Source: Deltaproteobacteria bacterium (GTDB taxonomy: Bacteria; Desulfobacterota_B; Binatia; UBA9968). From it: DNA of 10,495 nt. This document shows positions 6,082 to 10,495 of the stretch, piece after piece. The notes beneath the pieces were generated by a model. It did not search any database. It worked only from the letters and a program-made list of their open reading frames with translations, and had not been told where the DNA came from. Within the stretch, counting starts at the first letter, position 1. Each line of letters opens with the position of its first letter. Position numbers and translations under genes: made by a program. The stretch is from contig VBKY01000268.1 in NCBI GenBank assembly GCA_005879255.1, forward strand, positions 1 to 10,495. The letters run 5' to 3'.

Positions 6082-6597
6082 ATGTGGGCATATACCGGCC
6101 AGCAGCGGCCGCCTTTTGCCGAAACACCGGGGCCCGGACAGGAGTCCGTGTGGGATTATCCTCGGCCGCCAAAACTTGTTGCAGACCATCGGCGCATCAT
6201 CGTACGACGCGGCGATCTGCTCATCGCCGAGTCGCGTGGAAGTTATCGCATCCTGGAGACCGCGGGACCGCCGACGTTCTACATTTCACCACGAGATGTC
6301 CGCGTGGAACTGCTGAAACCGTTTTCCGGTACGTCAATTTGCGAGTGGAAAGGCGCGGCGAAACACTGGACATTCGAAACGTCCACACTAGCGCGAGAAG
6401 CAATCGCCTGGAGTTATCCGAGCGCGCAAGCTCCGTACGGCGCGATTTCAGACTACTTTTCCTTCTATCCCGGTCGCGTCGAGTGTTTCGTCGATAGCGA
6501 GCGCGTGCGCCCGCAGCCAGGTTATTTCTATGGCGGTTGGATCACCAGCGAAATCGCCGGCCCGTGGAAAGGCGACCCGGGAACAGAATCGTGGTAG
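6082..6597 (+). CDS. DUF427 domain-containing protein
   Basis: This 171-residue protein matches the DUF427 family (PF04248). Recognisable blocks are ESVWDYPRPP (21-30), LETAGPPTFYISPRDV (58-73), CEWKGAAKHW (87-96), AWSYPSAQAPYGAISDY (109-125), FYPGRVECFVD (128-138) and RPQPGYFYGGWITSEIAGPW (143-162). The family is small, soluble and beta-rich, and its biochemical role is not established. No signal peptide is seen, so it is probably cytoplasmic. ATG 6082 is the first start after an in-frame stop (TAA at 6058), and the N-terminus MWAYTGQQRPPF is family-like. No clear ribosome site precedes it. It converges with the Gfo/Idh/MocA gene across a 205-bp gap holding short repeats. Confidence 0.9.
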   Translation: MWAYTGQQRPPFAETPGPGQESVWDYPRPPKLVADHRRIIVRRGDLLIAESRGSYRILETAGPPTFYISPRDVRVELLKPFSGTSICEWKGAAKHWTFETSTLAREAIAWSYPSAQAPYGAISDYFSFYPGRVECFVDSERVRPQPGYFYGGWITSEIAGPWKGDPGTESW

Positions 6598-6624
6598 CCG
6601 GCTCTCAGGCAAACGAATGCCGTG

Positions 6625-6679
6625 CCGTTCCAGTCGTTCCAAACGTTCAATCGCTTCGCTCCGTTCAAATCGTTTAAAG
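6625..6679 (+). repeat. Degenerate CGTTCAAA-type short tandem repeat, copy 1
   Basis: Between the convergent DUF427 and Gfo/Idh/MocA genes lie units spaced about 9 bases apart: CGTTCCAGT, CGTTCCAAA, CGTTCAAT, then CCGTTCAAAT and CGTTTAAAG. The 13-mer CGTTCAAATCGTT at 6662-6674 recurs in reverse orientation at 9724-9736. In both places the repeat reads in the sense of the upstream convergent gene (DUF427 here, the amidohydrolase there). Just downstream, at about 6691-6720, AAATTCGGGAATTCTCGGG adds a second low-complexity motif. This looks like a dispersed intergenic repeat, function unknown. Confidence 0.6.
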
Positions 6680-6802
6680 AACCAAAACGGGGAACTTCGA
6701 AATTCGGGAATTCTCGGGATGAAGGCTGAGTCATGGCAACACTGAACCAAATGACAATTCACCCTGGTAGAGTATCGGATCCTTAAACGTTGCGTGTTCG
6801 CT

Positions 6803-8002
6803 CTAGTCGATCGTAGGTACCTGGTGCCGGAGAGAGGCTTCCTTACGCGTCCTGCCCGACTTTTCGATCGCCAGGAGCACTTCCAGGGTGGCCATTCCCC
6901 AAGCGCCGTCGGCGGGCAGCGGCCGGTCGCGCACGATCGCATCGTAGAATGTGTTGACGCGCCCGTCGCGCCCGTCCTCCCCTTTGACGCCGAGCTCGAT
7001 CTCGTGCAACTCGTCATCGCCATACACCGTGAGACCGCCGGGAGTCATGCGTACGTCGCCCCTATCGAAGCTTGCGATCAACGGCCCGCCCATAATCCAC
7101 CCCAAAGGCGGTTGTGCTGGTCGGGCCTCGTTGCTCCTCGTGCGCGCGCCGCCGTAGCGTTCCGCGCGCGCGGCCCGCGCCTCCCAATCAACGTCGGGCG
7201 CCGCGCGCAATTCGCGCCGCGCCTTGGCGTGGTTTGCGAGATCAACCGAAAACCCCCGTTGCACAAACTCCCTGGAGTCAAAGTGGTCGTAGCCGCTATT
7301 GATCGCGGTGGCCAGTGTCCCATCTTCGAAATCGAAGTATGCGGCATAGCAGCCGGGAACGCCTCGGTTTGGGTCCCAGACGTCGGCGCTGCCGCGCAGG
7401 CTGCGCACCATTCCGCCGGCGATCGTTCTGATGAAGTCGAAGTGGTGCGCTCCCTGGCGCCACAAGATGCCGCCGCCGAATTCGGGCGTCAGCTCTTCGG
7501 CAGTGCGTGGGCGGAAGAGCCAATCGTTGAAACGCCAGCTGTTGATCATGCGGAGCCTGCCAAGCTCGCCGCTGCGCGTCATCTCGCGCAAGCGCAGCAC
7601 GCGCGGCTCGAAGCTGTGTTTAACGTTGACGCCCAGCAACACGCCGTTGCGCTTCGCAGTGGCGATCATTTGCTCGGCTCCCGCGATATCGATCGTCATC
7701 GGCTTCTCGATGAGAACGTGCTTCTTGTTCTCCAAGGCCATGCGCGCGTGGTCGGCGTGGAAGCGGTTCGGCGTCGCAATGTAGGCCAGGTCGACGTTAC
7801 GGCTCGCGCACAGCCTGGCAGCATCGTCATAGGACTCGGCATCCGGAAAGTCCTTGCGGAAGCGGTCCATGATCTCGGCATCGATATCCGCCGCCGCGGC
7901 AATGCGCAAGTTGGGATTCTGAACAAACTTTGGGATCATGGCGAGGGACGCCCCGCCGAGGCCGATTACGCCGACACCTAAAACCCGTTCACTTGCTGCC
8001 AT
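6803..8002 (-). CDS. Gfo/Idh/MocA family oxidoreductase, similar to phthalate dihydrodiol dehydrogenases
   Basis: This 399-residue NAD(P)-dependent dehydrogenase has an N-terminal Rossmann domain with GVIGLGGAS (11-19), a D39 acidic residue after the second strand, YIATPNRFHADH (74-85) and the EKP catalytic motif (99-101). The C-terminal alpha/beta domain begins near residue 125. The blocks WLFRPRTAEELTPEFGGG (161-178) and RQGAHHFDFIRTI (182-194), followed by GGMVRSLRG, are typical of the group annotated as phthalate 4,5-cis-dihydrodiol dehydrogenase. That enzyme turns the dihydrodiol made by a Rieske dioxygenase into a catechol. A Rieske oxygenase gene diverges from this one, which supports such a role, but the substrate is inferred. 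An AGGAGG lies 6 bases before the ATG. The gene is visibly more GC-rich than the SBP genes at the left of the window. It ends in TAG at 6803-6805. Confidence 0.92.
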   Translation of the reverse strand: MAASERVLGVGVIGLGGASLAMIPKFVQNPNLRIAAAADIDAEIMDRFRKDFPDAESYDDAARLCASRNVDLAYIATPNRFHADHARMALENKKHVLIEKPMTIDIAGAEQMIATAKRNGVLLGVNVKHSFEPRVLRLREMTRSGELGRLRMINSWRFNDWLFRPRTAEELTPEFGGGILWRQGAHHFDFIRTIAGGMVRSLRGSADVWDPNRGVPGCYAAYFDFEDGTLATAINSGYDHFDSREFVQRGFSVDLANHAKARRELRAAPDVDWEARAARAERYGGARTRSNEARPAQPPLGWIMGGPLIASFDRGDVRMTPGGLTVYGDDELHEIELGVKGEDGRDGRVNTFYDAIVRDRPLPADGAWGMATLEVLLAIEKSGRTRKEASLRHQVPTID

Positions 8003-8008
8003 CTATTT

Positions 8009-8014
8009 CCTCCT
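8009..8014 (-). promoter_or_regulatory. Strong ribosome binding site AGGAGG of the Gfo/Idh/MocA gene
   Basis: On the minus strand a perfect AGGAGG precedes the ATG by 6 bases and fixes the start at 8002. It implies efficient translation. Confidence 0.8.
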
Positions 8015-8080
8015 ATCGCGGGACAGCCGCGCCTGGCACACTCGTGTTTTCGATGACTATCCAAGCTAAGAGGAATTGTC

Positions 8081-8139
8081 CAGGTCTGCCGGTCGCTCCC
8101 AGTCGGCGGCGGGGTATACCCTTGTTGCGGGCAGACCTG
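8081..8139. promoter_or_regulatory. Inverted repeat enclosing a GGGTATACCC palindrome; candidate operator
   Basis: CAGGTCTGCC (8081-8090) and GGCAGACCTG (8130-8139) are perfect 10-bp inverted repeats. Between them, GGGTATACCC (8112-8121) is a perfect palindrome. The placement between two divergent catabolic genes suits a shared regulator. The GGTATACC core resembles sites reported for FCD-type GntR regulators, but no regulator gene is in the window, so this is only a suggestion. The outer arms could alternatively form an RNA stem. Confidence 0.4.
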
Positions 8140-8160
8140 CTGATCTAAGATGGTAATACG

Positions 8161-8245
8161 CACCGCGGAGGCGCGGAGATCGCAGAGTCAAGAGTTTTTG
8201 ATCAAAGAACACTCCGAACTCCGCGTACTCAGCGCCTCCGCGGTG
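8161..8245. repeat. 85-bp imperfect palindromic repeat element (CACCGCGGAGGCGC type)
   Basis: The arms CACCGCGGAGGCGC (8161-8174) and GCGCCTCCGCGGTG (8232-8245) are perfectly complementary over 14 bases. Pairing continues imperfectly inward (8175-8188 with 8218-8231, about 10 of 14 positions), enclosing a loop of roughly 29 bases. A transcript would fold into a long hairpin. The CGCGGAG/CTCCGCG composition resembles palindromic intergenic repeats common in many environmental bacterial genomes, so this is probably one copy of a dispersed family. It is non-coding as far as can be seen and lies 109 bp before the Rieske start. Confidence 0.75.
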
Positions 8246-8354
8246 AATTCTCTTCTTTCTGTCGGTTGCGGCATAGCCGCGCTAGATTTGGCTATAGGAA
8301 ATTTGCCCAAGCCACGAAAACGTTTAACGATAGTAGTTACAAAGCGAGGAAGCC

Positions 8355-9617
8355 ATGCTGACCGAGGAACAAAACAAGCAGTTGACTCGAGTGGGACCCG
8401 GAACGCCTATGGGGGAGCTGTTTCGCCGTTATTGGCATCCTGTAGCGGCGGTCTCCCAGATGAAGGAGAGAAACACGTTCCAAGTAAAAATCCTCGGAGA
8501 AGATTTGGTGCTCTACAAGGATCGCTCCGGCGGCTATGGGCTTGTCGAACCGCACTGCCCGCATCGGAAGATGTCCATGATGTACGGCATCCCGGACGAG
8601 GACGGGATAAGATGCGCGTATCACGGTTGGCGGTTTGACAAACAAGGGCGCTGCACCGAGCAGCCCTACGACGATACGGAGGATCCGGAAGGGCGCTTCA
8701 AGCAAAAAGTAAAAATCAGGGCCTACCCTATCCAAGAGTTAGGCGGTCTCCTGCTCGCGTACCTGGGTCCTCTGCCCGAACCGCTTCTGCCACGCTGGGA
8801 CCTGTACGTGATGGAAGATGTTCTGCGCGACGTCGGCTATGCAGTCGTTCCCTGCAACTGGCTCCAGATCATGGAGAATTCGCTGGACCCGGTGCACGTG
8901 GAGTGGCTCCATCAGAACTTTTACAATTACGTCGTGGAGCAGATGGGAACCGGACATCTCCAGCGCTCGCGCCAGAAGCACGCGAAGATCGGCTTTGATC
9001 GATTCGAGTACGGGATCGTGAAGCGGCGTATTATCGAAGGCGAGACCGAAGAGGATGACGACTGGAAAGTAGGGCACCCGGTCGTCTTCCCTAATATGTT
9101 GAGACAGGGAGTGGTCAGCAAGAAAAACGGCGCTGGATTTCAAATCCGAGTTCCGATTGACGACACGCACACGGCTCATTGGTGGTATCGTTGCTATCGC
9201 AAAGTCGGAAGCGAACGAATGCATCAAGGCGAGGAGATCCCTTTTTATGACGTGCCGGTGCCGCAGCTTGCTGACAACGGGCAACCTCAATGGCAGTTCC
9301 TGGATAATAACAGCGGCCAGGACATCGCAGCTTGGATGACTCAGGGATCGATCGCCGACCGTTCGACAGAAGCGCTGGGCCGTTCAGACAAAGGGATCAT
9401 CCTCTACCGTCAACTGTTGGAGGAACAGGTAGGGATGATAGAAAGCGGTAGGGATCCGATGAACGTGTTTCGCGACCCGACGAAAAACATCTACCTGCAT
9501 CTGCAAACGGAGGACAACTTTCTCGCGGGTCGCGCCAATTCGTCAGACCGGCGAACAGGAGCATCAACAAAGTACAGCCCGATACTGGACAGCAGGAAAG
9601 CCGAACGGGATCGCTAG
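8355..9617 (+). CDS. Rieske non-heme iron oxygenase, alpha subunit (phthalate 4,5-dioxygenase-like)
   Basis: This 420-residue protein is the catalytic component of a ring-hydroxylating or demethylating oxygenase. The Rieske [2Fe-2S] ligands are Cys68 and His70 (CPH) and Cys87 and His90 (CAYH), 16 residues apart between motifs. The mononuclear iron site is N175..D178..H181....H186 (NSLDPVHVEWLH), with Asp323 in GQDIAAWMTQG as the third ligand. The start LTRVGPGTPMGELFRRYWHPV and the later block QGSIADRSTEALGRSDKGII are typical of the phthalate 4,5-dioxygenase-like group. Such enzymes need a reductase, which is not in the window. Length is normal. GAGG lies 5 bases before the ATG. The gene diverges from the Gfo/Idh/MocA gene and converges with the amidohydrolase. 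Aromatic acid oxidation is likely, but O-demethylase or other Rieske activities are possible. Confidence 0.93.
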   Translation: MLTEEQNKQLTRVGPGTPMGELFRRYWHPVAAVSQMKERNTFQVKILGEDLVLYKDRSGGYGLVEPHCPHRKMSMMYGIPDEDGIRCAYHGWRFDKQGRCTEQPYDDTEDPEGRFKQKVKIRAYPIQELGGLLLAYLGPLPEPLLPRWDLYVMEDVLRDVGYAVVPCNWLQIMENSLDPVHVEWLHQNFYNYVVEQMGTGHLQRSRQKHAKIGFDRFEYGIVKRRIIEGETEEDDDWKVGHPVVFPNMLRQGVVSKKNGAGFQIRVPIDDTHTAHWWYRCYRKVGSERMHQGEEIPFYDVPVPQLADNGQPQWQFLDNNSGQDIAAWMTQGSIADRSTEALGRSDKGIILYRQLLEEQVGMIESGRDPMNVFRDPTKNIYLHLQTEDNFLAGRANSSDRRTGASTKYSPILDSRKAERDR

Positions 9618-9713
9618 ACCGAAGCTGGCAGAGGACTGGGCGACGAACCAAGAAAGCTTATCGCGATTGAAATAGACGCGAAGATTTCCCCTCTGTGCGA
9701 AAACGTTGATTCC

Positions 9714-9740
9714 GAACGGCTTGAACGATTTGAACGCTCA
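9714..9740 (-). repeat. Degenerate CGTTCAAA-type short repeat, copy 2
   Basis: On the plus strand this reads GAACGGC TTGAACGAT TTGAACGCT CAA, with units about 9 bases apart. Its minus-strand 13-mer CGTTCAAATCGTT is identical to that in copy 1 at 6662-6674. It lies in the 130-bp gap between the convergent Rieske oxygenase and amidohydrolase genes, immediately past the amidohydrolase stop. The rest of that gap shows no further structure I can name. Confidence 0.55.
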
Positions 9741-9747
9741 ATGTCGC

Positions 9748-10495
9748 TCAGGCGTTCGCTACTGACAACGGCGTCTTCAGTCCAAGCTCATTGGCCACCG
9801 TTTGCTCGACGACGGTGTCCTTGAAGAAGTCTGGGTTGTTACGCGTGTGCAGACGCGCAGCGTTGGTGAACGTGAACTCCCGGAAATCCTGCTCCGTCAC
9901 GAAGCCCCTCTCCACCATCTCAAACGCTTCAGGAATCACCTCCCTGAAATCGGGCACGTCGAAATGCGTGAAGTCGGAGCTGAAGACCGGCCGAAGCCGA
10001 ACGCCCATACGGGGATCGAAGGCCCACATCGTTGTCCGGTCGTCCGCCTCGCAGCCAAAGTAAAAGTTGCCGGAGAAGACCGCCCGGACATCCTCTTTTG
10101 AGTTAATTCCTGCTGACTCAAAATCGTCCGAGACATGCTCTGGCCGCCCGAGTTCTTCAAGACTGCACTCCGGGCGGAATGCGTCCAGGTTGTTCATGAT
10201 CGCGTCGGCGTTGGCTTTCAGTCTTTGATCGCCATACCGGTCGATCAGCTGATGCATCTCGGCGACGCTGGTTGCGTTCGGATACTGCAACCCGGCGCGG
10301 CGGCGCTTCTCCCAGTGTTCGATCAAGTCGAGGCACATCTGACAGGCCCAGCTCACTCCCCCTTCCATGAAGCCAAAATTGAGGCTTGGGTAGCGGCGCA
10401 CGAGACCACCGAGGAAAACGCCCCGCGCGAAGGCGTGGTTCGATTCGGCGAAGTGGCCGACGTGGTTGTAGGTGAAGTTGCTGATGGAGGCGCGA
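9748..10495 (-). CDS. Amidohydrolase family protein (amidohydrolase-2/ACMSD-like), N-terminus outside window
   Basis: The frame is open from the right edge to the TGA at 9748-9750, giving about 248 visible residues. The GTG at 10401 is internal, because the residues before it (NHVGHFAESNHAFARGVF then LGGL) continue the family alignment. The fold is a TIM-barrel metal-dependent hydrolase or decarboxylase of the PF04909 group. Recognisable blocks are RRYPSLNFGFMEGGVSWACQ, DLIEHWEKRRRAG, VFSSDFTHFDVPDF with a probable metal-binding or catalytic Asp in SSD, and FTFTNAARLHTRNNPDFF near the end. The N-terminal HxH metal motif would lie beyond the window and cannot be checked. Members act on aromatic-derived acids, among others, so an aromatic catabolism role next to the Rieske oxygenase is plausible. 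The exact reaction is unknown. It converges with the Rieske gene. Confidence 0.88.
   Translation of the reverse strand, partial: RASISNFTYNHVGHFAESNHAFARGVFLGGLVRRYPSLNFGFMEGGVSWACQMCLDLIEHWEKRRRAGLQYPNATSVAEMHQLIDRYGDQRLKANADAIMNNLDAFRPECSLEELGRPEHVSDDFESAGINSKEDVRAVFSGNFYFGCEADDRTTMWAFDPRMGVRLRPVFSSDFTHFDVPDFREVIPEAFEMVERGFVTEQDFREFTFTNAARLHTRNNPDFFKDTVVEQTVANELGLKTPLSVANA

Larger units (their letters stand above)
8003..8354. other. 352-bp divergent intergenic region
   Basis: This gap separates the starts of the Gfo/Idh/MocA gene (minus) and the Rieske oxygenase gene (plus), so it must contain promoters in both directions unless another gene drives them. It holds a 10-bp inverted repeat pair (8081-8090 and 8130-8139), a perfect palindrome (8112-8121), an 85-bp imperfect palindrome (8161-8245) and a short GCGGC-ATA-GCCGC hairpin (8268-8280). 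I found no convincing -35/-10 pair and no coding frame with a recognisable product. An open plus-strand frame from 8150 runs into the Rieske gene in another frame and is spurious. Confidence 0.6.

Noticed and set aside
6794..7981. Plus-strand open frame of 395 codons opposite the Gfo/Idh/MocA gene
   Set aside because: The minus strand encodes a complete dehydrogenase with Rossmann and EKP motifs and a perfect ribosome site. The plus product has no recognisable domain and no ribosome site.
8034..8052. TGGCACACTCGTGTTTT considered as a sigma-54 promoter
   Set aside because: The TGGCAC half is present, but the required downstream TTGC element is missing at the correct spacing.
8150..8638. Plus-strand frame of 162 codons crossing the palindromic repeat into the Rieske gene
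   Set aside because: It runs through a non-coding palindrome and then overlaps the Rieske domain in the wrong frame, and the product has no domain.
8739..9290. Minus-strand frame of 183 codons opposite the Rieske oxygenase
   Set aside because: It is antisense to the metal-binding core of a complete oxygenase and has no recognisable protein features.

Overview
The window is a chromosomal segment of moderate to high GC from a bacterium. It carries typical bacterial gene architecture: short intergenic gaps, Shine-Dalgarno sites, and GTG or TTG starts alongside ATG. No rRNA, tRNA, CRISPR array, insertion sequence or phage gene was recognised. The gene content is orphan ABC-type substrate-binding proteins of the PF04392 type, an LLM-class flavin oxidoreductase, a Rieske oxygenase, an ACMSD-like amidohydrolase and a DUF427 protein. 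That mix fits a soil or sediment heterotroph of the kind seen in uncultivated proteobacterial, Desulfobacterota-like or Tectomicrobia/Rokubacteria-like genomes. This taxonomic guess is inference only.

Left part (1-3072): the 3' end of a multi-pass membrane protein runs in from the left edge. It is followed by a decayed C-terminal fragment of a substrate-binding protein (SBP), a small carboxymuconolactone-decarboxylase-like gene, and two full-length tandem SBP genes overlapping by ATGA. A second 18-bp SBP 3'-end scrap sits just before the first intact SBP. The region therefore shows traces of four SBP copies and looks like a site of repeated paralog duplication and loss. No permease or ATPase partner is in view.

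Middle (3319-6597): a gamma-carbonic-anhydrase-like hexapeptide protein lies 31 bp ahead of a formyltransferase-fold protein. The latter resembles the stand-alone hydrolase domain of 10-formyltetrahydrofolate dehydrogenase. These two probably form an operon. An LLM-class oxidoreductase and a DUF427 protein follow on the same strand.

Right part (6803-10495): a Gfo/Idh/MocA oxidoreductase resembling phthalate dihydrodiol dehydrogenases is on the minus strand. Across a 352-bp gap it diverges from a Rieske non-heme iron oxygenase resembling phthalate 4,5-dioxygenase. A partial amidohydrolase converges on the oxygenase and runs off the right edge. Together these suggest oxidative breakdown of an aromatic acid: ring dihydroxylation, dihydrodiol oxidation, then hydrolysis or decarboxylation. 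The electron-transfer reductase is not in the window, and the true substrate cannot be read from sequence alone. The divergent gap holds an 85-bp imperfect palindromic repeat and a separate inverted repeat enclosing a 10-bp perfect palindrome. Both convergent gene junctions carry copies of a degenerate CGTTCAA-type short repeat.

No wholly new multi-gene system was found. The best leads are the SBP graveyard around the CMD-like gene, the gamma-CA homolog with a replaced zinc ligand paired with a stand-alone formyl-THF-hydrolase-like protein, and the palindromic repeats.
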